DNA from: a virus
Strand: one strand, 5' to 3'
Length of the DNA: 63,753 nt
Virus record (IMG/VR): IMGVR_UViG_3300032236_000438
Location: 1 to 63,753 of that record
In this document: positions 1-9,700 of the stretch, in pieces
How the letters are laid out: each line of letters begins with the position of its first letter
Position numbering within the stretch: the stretch's first letter is position 1
The notes under the pieces: generated by a model
Databases searched by the model: none
Seen by the model: the letters and a program-made list of their open reading frames with translations, nothing else
Told to the model about the DNA's origin: nothing
Position numbers and translations under genes: made by a program

Positions 1-609
1 ATTAATGAGCTTGCTCTGCGTACCTTGGCACTAAAAGAGCCACAAGAGTTTATTTATGACCCTAATACTGATGGCCCAATCAAGGACGGTCAGTTAACTC
101 AGCTTGATTTAGCTGACCCTATTACCTACAAGAGTTATGCTCAATTCCCACAGCCACTTCCTCTTGACAAGCTCATTGTTCTTAATGAGATTCAAACCAA
201 GCTTGGAATGGGCCTTGAGTCTAAAGAAGGCGCATTGCGTCAGCTTGGCGAAGAGTTCCCAGAAGAGAAGCTACAAGAGATTCGTGACGAACTCAAGCAA
301 GACAAGATTGCTGATGGAGCTCTTGAACTTCTACAGATTCAGATTCAAAAGCAGATTATGGATATGACTGGCATGATGCCTGGTCCAGATGGCGCTTCTG
401 CAGTTCCTCTTACTCCTACACCTCTAGGTGATGGAGACGTCCTTGGTGACGGAATGGAAGGACCACAAACTCCAGAGAACGCAGCCAACCCTGCTACACA
501 AGAAGCTCAAGCCGAAAACATGATGGCTGAAGCAGATATAAGAAACAAGCTTGTCACTGAAGCCTATGGAACAAAGATTCCACAAAGGAGAACAGTAGAC
601 AAGGAATAA
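1..609 (+). CDS. Portal protein, C-terminal part (5' end cut by window)
   Basis: The reading frame is open from the first base, so this is the tail end of a longer gene whose start lies outside the window. The visible part has the flexible, acidic and Met/Pro-rich C-terminus usual for portal proteins, including LNEIQTKLGMGLESKEGALR followed by a charged helix and a disordered stretch around MMPGPDG. Portal proteins form the dodecameric ring at the capsid vertex through which DNA is packaged and to which the tail is joined. The position just before scaffold and capsid genes supports this. The N-terminal core is not visible, so the call rests on C-terminal resemblance and gene order. Confidence 0.75.
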   Translation: MNELALRTLALKEPQEFIYDPNTDGPIKDGQLTQLDLADPITYKSYAQFPQPLPLDKLIVLNEIQTKLGMGLESKEGALRQLGEEFPEEKLQEIRDELKQDKIADGALELLQIQIQKQIMDMTGMMPGPDGASAVPLTPTPLGDGDVLGDGMEGPQTPENAANPATQEAQAENMMAEADIRNKLVTEAYGTKIPQRRTVDKE

Positions 610-727
610 AAATACTTACCCATATAGCCAGACATTTCTTACCATTTAAGATGAAATTGTCTTGTTAAACCCTCGTGATACGCCGCAAGGCATTCGGACA
701 ACGACCCAAGAAAGATAAGTGACCTAA

Positions 728-1489
728 ATGGCCGATAATCAAGAAGTAATGGACGCAATTGCAGAGACAACAATCGCTGCAGTCCAAGGAAACACGGAGG
801 CAACCATGCCTGGATTTACTGCAGACGACCTTGCAAAAGCTCGTGCTCAGGAAAAGGCAAAGTTGTATCCACAGATTGAAAAGATGCAGGAAGAACTTGC
901 AAAAGCAAAAGCTATTGCAGAAGACCTTGCTGCTAAAGATGCAGCACGTGAAGCTAAGCGCCAAGAAAAGCTTGCAGAACGTGATGCAAAAAAGAAAGAC
1001 AAAGAAGAAAAAGAACTTTCATTCAAGGAACTCCTTTCTAAGAAGGAGCAAGAATTTCAGGCTCAACTAGAGGCTGAACGTCTTGAGAGAGAACGTGCAT
1101 TTGCACTCCTTGATACGGAACGCAAGTTCCAAGATTTGATGAGTTACCGTGCACAACGAATTGAAGAAGAGCGTGACAGCATTGTCCCTCAGCTCATTGA
1201 CTTGGTAAACGGAAGCTCAGAAGAAGAGATTGAACAGAGCATTGAAACGTTGAAGGCTAAGTCTGCAGGAATCATGCAGGACGTTCAGCAAGCAACAGCC
1301 AATGCAAAGCAATCAATGGCAGGCACTCGCATTACAGCGCCTGCATCAGGACCCCTGGATAATGACTCGGAACACAACCCGTTACAGATTGACCCTACAA
1401 AGGGCATTTCTATGGATGAATACATCAAGAACCGCCAAAAGTATTTAGGCGCAGCTGCAAACAACCGTGGTCAGGGACTGTTCGGTTAA
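728..1489 (+). CDS. Capsid scaffolding protein
   Basis: A 253-residue, strongly charged, mostly helical protein. Residues about 35-150 are a continuous Lys/Glu/Ala-rich coiled coil (for example KLAERDAKKKDKEEKELSF), followed by a helical C-terminal part and a Gly/Asn-rich end. This composition and the location directly between portal and major capsid genes are typical of scaffolds, which guide procapsid assembly and are then expelled or cleaved. Enzymatic motifs are not visible and no protease domain is fused to it. Start is ATG at 728 with a weak purine-rich stretch (aagaaagataag) upstream. The role is inferred from order and composition rather than from a conserved motif. Confidence 0.8.
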   Translation: MADNQEVMDAIAETTIAAVQGNTEATMPGFTADDLAKARAQEKAKLYPQIEKMQEELAKAKAIAEDLAAKDAAREAKRQEKLAERDAKKKDKEEKELSFKELLSKKEQEFQAQLEAERLERERAFALLDTERKFQDLMSYRAQRIEEERDSIVPQLIDLVNGSSEEEIEQSIETLKAKSAGIMQDVQQATANAKQSMAGTRITAPASGPLDNDSEHNPLQIDPTKGISMDEYIKNRQKYLGAAANNRGQGLFG

Positions 1490-1526
1490 TCCCCTCCAAC
1501 TAACAACAGAAAGGACTTGACCCCAA

Positions 1527-2660
1527 ATGGCAGGTTCAGCAATTACAGGTTCATCGCAACTCGCAGGTGCACCAACAGCTTATTCAGGTGCTAACAGCTC
1601 CTTGAACCAAGCAATCCAGACAATCTGGTCCAAGGAAATCTTGTTCCAGGCAATGCCAATTCTTCGTTTTGAACAGTTCGCTGTTAAGAAGACAGAGCTC
1701 GGTGTAGCTCCTGGTCTCCGTGTGAACTTCCTTCGTTACAAGAACTTCGCAGTAGACCCAACACCTCTTACAGAAGGTGTCCGTATGACAACCAACGCTC
1801 TCACAGCAGAGCAGATTGCAATCACAGTTGCAGAACACGGTTACGCAGTAGCTGTTTCTGAACTTCTTTTGAATGCATCATTTGATGACGTTATGGCTTC
1901 AGCTTCACGTCTTCTTGGTCGTCACATGGCACAGTACCTTGACGTACAGGCTCGTAACACACTCTCAGCTGCAACATCAGCTGTCTTTGGTTATGACCGC
2001 TCAGCGCTTCAGGGCGTAAACAACTGGTACGACGAGGGAACTGCTGCACAGCAAATCTCTGACCTTGACGGTGCGTACAAGCTCACAACAGGTGCAATCA
2101 AGGATGCTGCTCTTACCCTTGCTGGTAAGAACATCCCACGCTTGGGTGAGACCTATGTACAGTTCGTACACCCTAAGCAGTCTCGTGACCTCCGCTCTAA
2201 CCCAGAGTTCATTGAAGTCACAAAGTACGCTGCTCCAGGTAACTTCATGCTCGGTGAAATCGGTCGTTTGTACGACGTAGTCTTCATTGAGACAACACAG
2301 GTTAAGCAGCTTTCTGCTAACGCTGGCTACACAACCTCTTCACTCGTTGGTGCTCCAGCTAACCAGGGTTCAATCTCTGATGTAAAGGCTAACACCTCAC
2401 CAGGTAACGGTGGAAACCCAGAGTCAGCTGACTACACAGCTGAAAAGGGTTACCTCACAAACGCTACCGGTAACAATGCAACTGTTTACGAATCAATCAT
2501 GATTGGTGACAATGCATTTGGTCACGCTATCTCCCTTCCAGTTGAACTCCGTGATGGTGGCGTTCTTGACTTCGGTCGTGAACACGCTCTTGCATGGTAC
2601 GCAATCTGGGGTCTTGGAGTTATCACAGACCAGGCTATCGTCAAGGTTTACACAAACTAA
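1527..2660 (+). CDS. Major capsid protein, N4-gp56-like family
   Basis: 377 residues, a normal length for an HK97-fold capsid subunit. The N-terminal third carries the pattern of the N4-gp56 capsid family: a helix ending in IWSKEILFQAMPILRFEQF, then VAPGLRVNFLRYKNF, then TPLTEGV and an ITVAEHGYAVAVSELLL segment, followed by LGRHMAQYLDVQARNTL. The gene follows the scaffold and is preceded by an RBS (agaaaggacttgacccca). A strong hairpin follows the stop codon, consistent with a separately controlled, highly expressed gene. Codon use is noticeably richer in C-ending codons than in neighbouring hypothetical genes, as expected for the most abundant virion protein. Confidence 0.9.
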   Translation: MAGSAITGSSQLAGAPTAYSGANSSLNQAIQTIWSKEILFQAMPILRFEQFAVKKTELGVAPGLRVNFLRYKNFAVDPTPLTEGVRMTTNALTAEQIAITVAEHGYAVAVSELLLNASFDDVMASASRLLGRHMAQYLDVQARNTLSAATSAVFGYDRSALQGVNNWYDEGTAAQQISDLDGAYKLTTGAIKDAALTLAGKNIPRLGETYVQFVHPKQSRDLRSNPEFIEVTKYAAPGNFMLGEIGRLYDVVFIETTQVKQLSANAGYTTSSLVGAPANQGSISDVKANTSPGNGGNPESADYTAEKGYLTNATGNNATVYESIMIGDNAFGHAISLPVELRDGGVLDFGREHALAWYAIWGLGVITDQAIVKVYTN

Positions 2661-2672
2661 GACATCTGAATA

Positions 2673-2716
2673 CTGTGGCCCCTACTCCTTCCTGGGGCCA
2701 CAGCCTTCAATCTTTA
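2673..2716 (+). terminator. Hairpin terminator after the capsid gene
   Basis: A perfect 10-bp inverted repeat, ctgtggcccc (2673-2682) and ggggccacag (2694-2703), with an 11-nt loop, follows the capsid stop codon by 12 bases. The downstream tract (ccttcaatcttt) is only moderately T-rich, so termination may be partial. It could instead stabilise the 3' end of capsid mRNA. Confidence 0.7.
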
Positions 2717-2743
2717 ACTAACTAACTTAGGAGAATTATCACC

Positions 2744-3115
2744 GTGGCAAACACACCAACAAGTCCGCTTGACGCAACAGGCCGTGCAGCGGAAACAGCA
2801 GCAAAGAAAAACGCAAAAGCAATTCAAGACCGCAAAGATGAGATTTCAATTGCGGCACAAGTTGAGGCAGAGAATCTGGAAAATAACGTCTTTGACCCAA
2901 AGCGCCCAGACACTCCACTCGTTCTAGATGAGATTGAAAACGTCGGAGTAACAACGGCAAATGACACAGTCATTATCCGTACGATTACAGATGTTGAAGA
3001 TATGACTTACGGAGTTGGAAATCACTACACCTTTAAGGCTGGAGTGAAATACCGAGTCCCATCACATCTTGCTAATTACCTAGAGCAACTCGGATACATT
3101 TGGCGTCCTAACTAA
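2744..3115 (+). CDS. Small head-region protein of unknown role
   Basis: 123 residues with a GTG start preceded by taggagaattatcacc. Residues 1-45 are Ala/Lys-rich and helical. The C-terminal half is a compact beta-rich domain (VGNHYTFKAGVKYRVPSHLA, then a short helix and GYIWRPN). Genes of this size and type commonly follow capsid genes in actinophages and may encode head decoration or head-completion proteins. I cannot assign a specific function. It sits alone between two hairpin terminators, so it is probably transcribed with the capsid gene by read-through. Confidence 0.75.
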   Translation: MANTPTSPLDATGRAAETAAKKNAKAIQDRKDEISIAAQVEAENLENNVFDPKRPDTPLVLDEIENVGVTTANDTVIIRTITDVEDMTYGVGNHYTFKAGVKYRVPSHLANYLEQLGYIWRPN

Positions 3116-3128
3116 GACGTCGCTAGTA

Positions 3129-3181
3129 GTCCAACCTCAACTGGTTCCCGCCCTCCTCCCAGTTGGGGTTGGACCTTTTTT
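3129..3181 (+). terminator. Strong Rho-independent terminator
   Basis: Left arm gtccaacctcaactgg (3129-3144) pairs with ccagttggggttggac (3159-3174): a 16-bp stem with one G-U wobble, a 14-nt loop, then C and six T residues (3176-3181). This is the clearest intrinsic terminator in the window and closes the head operon before the fibre genes. Confidence 0.92.
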
Positions 3182-3229
3182 ATCGGAGCATATTTGAGAT
3201 GATTGCACCACATAGTTTTCGGAGGTTCC

Positions 3230-4279
3230 GTGGCAACATTAAGTAGCCTTGCAGACCGTTTGAGGTTTGAAATTGGCGATACAGGTAAATCCTTCGTCCA
3301 TCAGGCTTTAGGTGACGGAACTACAAACCGCTTTTTGATTCCTTACGCTCCAGTAGATGGCGCTAGCCTTCTGGTCTATGTAAACGGCGCAAACGTATCC
3401 GATGCTGTTACTGTAGAAGAACTTACCGGTTATGTGATTTTTGACCATAGTCCTGCAGCAAATGCTGTAGTAATTTTTTCCGGCACTTACTATCGCTACT
3501 TTGTAGATAGCGAAATCTGCCAGTTCATTGATACAGCTTTAGGGCAACACATCGCTAACCACGCTGATGCGTATGGTCGTGGTTACACACTTGCAACTCT
3601 TCCTGGACTTGAAGAATACCCAGTAGTTATTTACGCATCAACCTTGGCGCTCTACACACTAGCCACAGATGCTTCCTTTGACATTGACATCACTGCTCCT
3701 GATGGCGTAGTTATTCCTCGTACAGAGCGTTATCGCCAGCTCATGCAGATGGTTCAAACTCGCAAAGACCAGTACAAAGAAATGTGTTCTCTTCTTGGAA
3801 TCGGTCTTTATAAGATTGACGTCTTTACATTGCGACGTACGTCTAAGACAACAAATCGTTACGTACCAGTTTATCTTCCACAAGAAGTTGAAGACCGCTC
3901 TATGCCACAACGTGCAATTCTCTCTATGCCAAGTTACGGCAGCGCAATTTCTCCTTCAGATGTACCAACATACGATTTGACTATGTACCAAGGCGATTCC
4001 TTCACTGTAGAACTTGACTTTCCGTTTGATATCAGTGGTTACAACTTTAGTTCACAGATTCGTTTGCAACCTGGAGACCCAACTATTGTTGGCACATTCA
4101 CAATCACACCAGTAGATGGAAACAACCAAAAGCTTACGCTCTCACTCACTAGTGACCAAACAACCATCATTCCAGAACGCACTTACTGGGATATTCAAGC
4201 AACCTCGGATTCTGACCCAACCTACCAAAAGACATATATGCGTGGCGCTGTATTCAACACTCGTGAGGTGACAATGTGA
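3230..4279 (+). CDS. Virion protein, neck/fibre-associated, two-part
   Basis: The frame opens at a TTG at 3203, but GTG at 3230 is preferred because ggagg sits five bases before it; this gives 349 residues. Residues 1-210 form one part (starting MATLSSLADRLRFEIGDTGK) with beta strands and a helical end, resembling head-tail joining or neck proteins. The last ~100 residues (YDLTMYQGDSFTVELDFPFD onwards) look like a separate immunoglobulin-like beta-sandwich similar to N-terminal modules of baseplate or fibre proteins. The gene is first after a strong terminator and so may begin the fibre transcript. The exact role is not known; the two-domain division is my reading. Confidence 0.65.
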   Translation: MATLSSLADRLRFEIGDTGKSFVHQALGDGTTNRFLIPYAPVDGASLLVYVNGANVSDAVTVEELTGYVIFDHSPAANAVVIFSGTYYRYFVDSEICQFIDTALGQHIANHADAYGRGYTLATLPGLEEYPVVIYASTLALYTLATDASFDIDITAPDGVVIPRTERYRQLMQMVQTRKDQYKEMCSLLGIGLYKIDVFTLRRTSKTTNRYVPVYLPQEVEDRSMPQRAILSMPSYGSAISPSDVPTYDLTMYQGDSFTVELDFPFDISGYNFSSQIRLQPGDPTIVGTFTITPVDGNNQKLTLSLTSDQTTIIPERTYWDIQATSDSDPTYQKTYMRGAVFNTREVTM

Positions 4280-4680
4280 CAACGTGCAATTGTCAAAGCA
4301 CGTGCTCATGTGGAACACAGGCAGTTACTGTTCAGGTAGCTAGCCCAACTGTTATCAACGTTGTTACCCCTGGTACTCAGTCAACTCAATCAACAGTTGT
4401 TGTAAAGCCTGGTCAAGGCGGTTCTCGTGGTCCACAGGGTCTGCAAGGAACGCAAGGTATTCAAGGATTACAAGGACTCACTCGTGAAGTTGCCTATCGC
4501 CATAGCCAAAGTACACCAAATGTCACATGGAGAATCACACATAACCTTAATTTTTACCCAAACGTCACTACAATGGACTCTACTGGTGCAATTTGCGAAG
4601 GCGAAATCGTGTATACAAATCCGAACTATTTGGAAATAACATTTTTAGCAGCGTTCAGCGGCGTTGCGTACTTGTCATAA
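4276..4680 (+). CDS. Short collagen-like tail-fibre/knob protein
   Basis: 134 residues starting at GTG inside the overlap ATGTGA with the preceding gene. Residues 4-12 are Cys-rich (CNCQSTCSCG). A beta-rich stretch follows, then about eight collagen-type Gly-X-Y triplets (GPQGLQGTQGIQGLQG). The last 65 residues form a small domain (WRITHNLNFYPNVTTMDSTG ... YLEITFLAAFSGVAYLS) that recurs at the tips of many phage fibres. A collagen stem plus globular tip suggests a trimeric fibre. The Cys-rich head may cross-link or bind metal. Confidence 0.7.
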   Translation: MTTCNCQSTCSCGTQAVTVQVASPTVINVVTPGTQSTQSTVVVKPGQGGSRGPQGLQGTQGIQGLQGLTREVAYRHSQSTPNVTWRITHNLNFYPNVTTMDSTGAICEGEIVYTNPNYLEITFLAAFSGVAYLS

Positions 4681-4686
4681 GGAGAC

Positions 4687-6723
4687 ATGATGGCCCGTAA
4701 ATTTTTTACACCAATAAGTTTAACTGGACTTGAATTACAAAACTTCAAGATTCAAAATCTTCCAGATAATCCAGCTCCATATGGTGCAGGACACTCTTAC
4801 TACAACACTGTTGCTAAAGAGCTTCGCATTTATGATGGTACTAACTGGGTACCAGTTGGCGGTTCAATTGAGTACGGCACGTATGCTGCTCTTCCTGCTG
4901 CAGGTAACAATGGTCGTGTTTACGCTACAACAGACACACAGACCCTTTACTTAGATTACTCTGGTTCTTGGTTACAAATTGGCGCTTCAGGAAGTGCTAC
5001 TTATGTTAACTCTGTAAATGGTACTTCTAATCAAATTTCTGTTAACCAAACAACTGGTGATGTAACCGTAAGCCTTCCTTCATACATTGATGTCCCTAAC
5101 GGTGAACTCCATATTCGTAAAACCGAGTATTGGAGAGACAGCAGCCAATATGGAATTATTGCAGCAAACCCAGGTAACTCTGGAGAATTTGCAATTGTTG
5201 CAATTAATCAACTTGCTTTAGAAGCAAACAACGGTGACATTAACATTGAGCCATCTACAAAGACTACGGTTTTTGGTGGAGAACTTTTTGTAACAACCGC
5301 ATCAGGAGAACAGACCATTGGCACTTACGATGGGCCACTGGTTCTTCAAGCAGATAATGGAATAATCACTGCTCGTAACCAAGAAATCCACGCTCGTAAG
5401 ACAGAGTACTGGTACGGTGGAGATGCTTCTGGTACTCAAGAAGGTGTTATTGCCGCTCTATCAAGCGGAGAATTTACTGTGGTTGCTACAACTGGCAACC
5501 TTGGTCTTGAGTCCAACAATGGAAACATCACTCTTGCTGCAGACGGACATGTAGAATCACAGTCTAACTTCCAGACAAACTCTGGTTACAACATTACATC
5601 AGGCAATAACCTTTATGTAAAGAACGGCGTTTATGTCGGAGGTTCTGACACATCTACAGATGGTTACCTTTACATCAAGGATGCTGCTGGTAACAACCTT
5701 ATTGCCCTTAGCGGTACTTCTGGTTCTGGAGTCATTGAAACACATGGAATTGTAAACCTTTACCGTGGATACGGTGACGGTGGAACTGAATACGGTCAGT
5801 TCTTTAGCGATGGTGACAACAACCTCATCATCAATGCCTATGATAACAACCTTATTCTTCAAGCTGACTCTAGTCGTGCATACATTGGCTCTGTTACTGA
5901 CGGCAACAGAGTTGCAACAATGTCAGATGTCAACGCTGCAGCACAAGGGCTTTACGTTCTTGGCTCAGTTCGTACTGCAACTGGTTCAAACATTGACATT
6001 ACTGCAAATGCTTCTACCCCAATCAGTGGCGTTACCCTCGTAAACGGTGACCGTGTTCTTGTTAAGTCCCAAACAATTGCAACTGAAAACGGAATTTATA
6101 TCTATAGTTCTGCATCTCAGACACTTGTCCCATCTACAAATGCTGTGGATGCAGATATTAAAGAAGGCTCTTACACTCTTGTAGAAGAAGGAACCTATGC
6201 TGCTCAAGGTTGGATTGTTACAGCATTTACTGCTGGAGCATCTACTTGGACACAGTTCTCAGCTGCTGGTGAATACACCGCAGGTAACGGAATCTCAATT
6301 GATGGTGGTTCTATCTCCGTCAAGCTTGACTCAGATAGTCTTTCAGAGTCAGGTTCTGGCTTAAAAGTACACCTTTATCCAACAGGTGGTTTAGATAACG
6401 ACAATGGTCTTTATGTAAAAACTGCTAACGGCATAAGAGTTGACAATAGCGGATACGTAACAATTGATACTGCTATTGTGGCACGACGTTACGCTTCTAC
6501 TATTACTCCTGTCACACCGTTTACAGCTACTGACTTTACATTCAACCATGGTTTGGGAACAGATGTAATTGTTCAAGTATGGGATACCTACTCAAATGGT
6601 GGAGCAAATCAACTAGTTGATGTTGATTACTACAATATCACTGCTGACGGTGGAACAACAGTTGTTGAGTTTGCTGTACCACCAACTGATGGTCAGGTAT
6701 ATCGTGTAGTGGTGGTTGGCTAA
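4687..6723 (+). CDS. Tail fibre protein
   Basis: 678 residues. The N-terminus (ARKFFTPISLTGLELQNFKI ... YDGTNWVPVGG) is the attachment-type domain also seen at the start of the collagen-like fibre that follows, so the two are partial paralogues. The middle is a long run of beta-helix-like repeats rich in Asn, Gly and Thr. Residues about 417-530 hold the dGDRVLvKsQ...ENGIY module that recurs in the next gene. The end (FNHGLGTDVIVQVWDTY ... YRVVVVG) is a fibre-tip module. Two adjacent ATGs are possible; 4687 follows ggagac by four bases, 4690 gives a more usual spacing. Confidence 0.85.
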   Translation: MMARKFFTPISLTGLELQNFKIQNLPDNPAPYGAGHSYYNTVAKELRIYDGTNWVPVGGSIEYGTYAALPAAGNNGRVYATTDTQTLYLDYSGSWLQIGASGSATYVNSVNGTSNQISVNQTTGDVTVSLPSYIDVPNGELHIRKTEYWRDSSQYGIIAANPGNSGEFAIVAINQLALEANNGDINIEPSTKTTVFGGELFVTTASGEQTIGTYDGPLVLQADNGIITARNQEIHARKTEYWYGGDASGTQEGVIAALSSGEFTVVATTGNLGLESNNGNITLAADGHVESQSNFQTNSGYNITSGNNLYVKNGVYVGGSDTSTDGYLYIKDAAGNNLIALSGTSGSGVIETHGIVNLYRGYGDGGTEYGQFFSDGDNNLIINAYDNNLILQADSSRAYIGSVTDGNRVATMSDVNAAAQGLYVLGSVRTATGSNIDITANASTPISGVTLVNGDRVLVKSQTIATENGIYIYSSASQTLVPSTNAVDADIKEGSYTLVEEGTYAAQGWIVTAFTAGASTWTQFSAAGEYTAGNGISIDGGSISVKLDSDSLSESGSGLKVHLYPTGGLDNDNGLYVKTANGIRVDNSGYVTIDTAIVARRYASTITPVTPFTATDFTFNHGLGTDVIVQVWDTYSNGGANQLVDVDYYNITADGGTTVVEFAVPPTDGQVYRVVVVG

Positions 6724-6742
6724 GAACTAGTAAAGGGCGTAC

Positions 6743-9700
6743 ATGAGCCGTAGGTTTTTAACACCGCTTAACGTACTGCATTTGGCGACTCCGCCTAGCA
6801 GTCCGTCTATTGGCGATGTCTATTTTAATACTGCGGATAAAATCCTCTATACATGGGACGGCACTCATTGGGTTAGTGCGGGAACACAGGGTGCTCAAGG
6901 AACTACAGGTCCACAGGGTCTACAAGGAATTCACGGAACACAGGGTGCTACAGGCACACAAGGTGCAGTAGGAACTCAAGGAGCAATAGGTTACACAGGC
7001 TCACAAGGAACCACAGGTTCTACTGGCTCACAGGGCGCTACTGGTTCCCAAGGTATCCAAGGAATTGTTGGACCACAAGGAAATGTTGGTTCTCAAGGAA
7101 CAACTGGTATACAGGGAATTCAAGGATATACAGGAGCACAGGGTGCTACTGGAAATACAGGAACGCAAGGCGCTACTGGTACACAGGGTTCAACAGGAAC
7201 AACAGGTTCTCAAGGAACGACTGGAAGTCAGGGTACGACTGGTGCTCAAGGTAATACTGGCTCCCAAGGAACTACAGGAACACAGGGTTCAACTGGTAGC
7301 CAAGGAACTCAGGGTACAGTAGGTTCACAAGGAGCAACTGGCACGCAAGGAACTATTGGTGATACTGGCTCCCAAGGAGTTCAGGGCTACACAGGAACTA
7401 AGGGCGATACAGGTTCTCAAGGAACACAAGGTTCAACAGGCACACAAGGAACCACTGGTTCACAAGGCCTACAAGGAACCACAGGCAGCCAAGGAACAAC
7501 GGGCAGTCAAGGTACGACTGGTAACACTGGTTCTCAAGGTGTTCAAGGATTTACTGGTGCTCAGGGTAATACTGGCTCTACGGGTTCCCAAGGAACTACA
7601 GGTAACCAGGGAGTTCAAGGATATAACGGTACTCAAGGAACTATTGGCTCTCAGGGTATCCAAGGAACCACAGGCTCTCAAGGTGTTCAGGGAATCCAAG
7701 GAACACAAGGAACAATTGGTAGCCAAGGAACTACGGGTAACCAAGGTACACAAGGAGTTCAAGGTGTACAGGGAACCACTGGCTCTCAAGGAGTTCAAGG
7801 TACCCAAGGCATTCAAGGTATCCAAGGAGCAGTCGGCCCTGTCTCCTCTCAGAACGCACACCAATCAGTAGAGGCTGTACAAACAACGCCTCTTGGTAAC
7901 GGCGCTACTTACTATGCTGGCTCTGCTGATGCTAGCAACGGTACTGGTGTTGGCGCATACATCATCGCCACATTTAATGGGACTCTTTCTATTGACGGCT
8001 ACACCACTCCAAACATGGCAGTTGGTGACCGTGTCCTTATTGCTGGACAAACAACTCAAGCGCAAAATGGTATCTACACCGTAACGCAAACAGGTAGCGT
8101 CTCTACAAAGTGGAAACTTACTCGTGCTACAGATGCTGATAACCATGTTGCTGCACAAGTTGAGGAAGGCGATTATGTCTTTGTAACCGATGGAACTGTA
8201 TATGGTAAGACCGCATGGCTTATGTATGCCAACGGCTCTAACTCAGATGGCTCTATCCGTATCGGTACTGACGCTATCCAATGGACACAGGCTAGTGGTG
8301 TAGGAGCACAGGGTGCTACTGGTGCTCAAGGTGCTGGTGGAACAGTTGCTTATTGGGGTTCTTTCTGGAGTACAGACACTCAAACAACTGCAAGTTCTTC
8401 TGCAACTACCCCAGTAACCTTTAACAATACAGACTCTAACTCTACTGGAATATCGGTAGTCTCTAGTTCAAAGATTACTTTTGCTCATACAGGTACGTAC
8501 AACATTCAATTTTCTGCTCAAGTTCATCAAGCATCTAATGGAAGTCCAACAGTTGATTTTTGGCTAAGAAAAAATAACGTTGATGTACCTGATTCTACTG
8601 GAACTGTAGCACTTTCAAACCAAATGCACTACGCACTTCCAGCGTGGAACTATGTCATGAACTTGACTGCTGGTGATTATGTAGAACTTATTTGGGCAGC
8701 AGATACAACTGCAGTGGAGTTAGTGACTAACGCAGCACAAACTTCTCCACATGTTGCTCCAGAAACTCCGTCTGTAATCCTTACTGCTACACAAGTTGCC
8801 TACGCAATTCAAGGTACACAAGGTCTTCAAGGCACTACAGGAACTCAAGGCACCACAGGTTCTCAAGGAACAACGGGTGCACAAGGCACAACTGGCTCAC
8901 AAGGCACCACTGGTAGTCAAGGTGTTACAGGTTCTCAAGGAACTACGGGAGCCCAGGGCACTCAAGGAACAATTGGTTCACAGGGAGTTCAAGGCACCAC
9001 TGGTTCCCAGGGAACAACTGGTACTCAAGGTTCAACTGGTTCTACTGGTAGTCAGGGAACTACAGGTAACACAGGGGCTCAAGGTGCAATCGGTTCTCAA
9101 GGTGCACAGGGTACAACTGGTAGTCAAGGTGCAATTGGTTCGCAGGGCGCTACTGGTACTCAAGGCACAACTGGAGCGCAAGGAACAACGGGTACACAAG
9201 GTACAACGGGTAGCCAAGGCACAACAGGAAGCCAAGGCACACAGGGCACACAAGGTTCTATTGGTTCAACTGGTGTTCAAGGATTTACTGGAAGTCAAGG
9301 AACTACAGGTTCTCAGGGAACCACAGGTACCCAAGGAGCAATAGGTAGCCAAGGTACTACTGGTTCTCAGGGAACAACTGGAAGTCAAGGAGCCACAGGT
9401 TCTCAAGGCACCACTGGTACTCAAGGTTCTACGGGGTCTCAAGGTACGACTGGTTCTCAAGGCACCACTGGTTCACAGGGTACGACAGGTACAACTGGTG
9501 CACAGGGAACTACCGGCACACAGGGAGCTACGGGTATTCAAGGTTCCACCGGAACTCAGGGAACTACTGGTTCGCAAGGTATTCAGGGTTCTACGGGAAC
9601 GCAAGGTACGACAGGTGCACAAGGTATTCAGGGTCTTCAAGGCGCATCAATTCAAGGCGCCCAAGGAGTATCTGGTGCAACATTTATTGTTGATTACCTG

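Noticed and set aside
7469-7864. Long open frames on the - strand and in other + frames across the collagen gene
   Set aside because: They are low-complexity by-products of the 9-bp repeat (runs of CSL/GSL type peptides) with no RBS and no known pattern.
6883-9663. Possible CRISPR-like direct repeats
   Set aside because: The repeats have a 9-bp period, continuous coding and no unique spacers; they encode collagen triplets.
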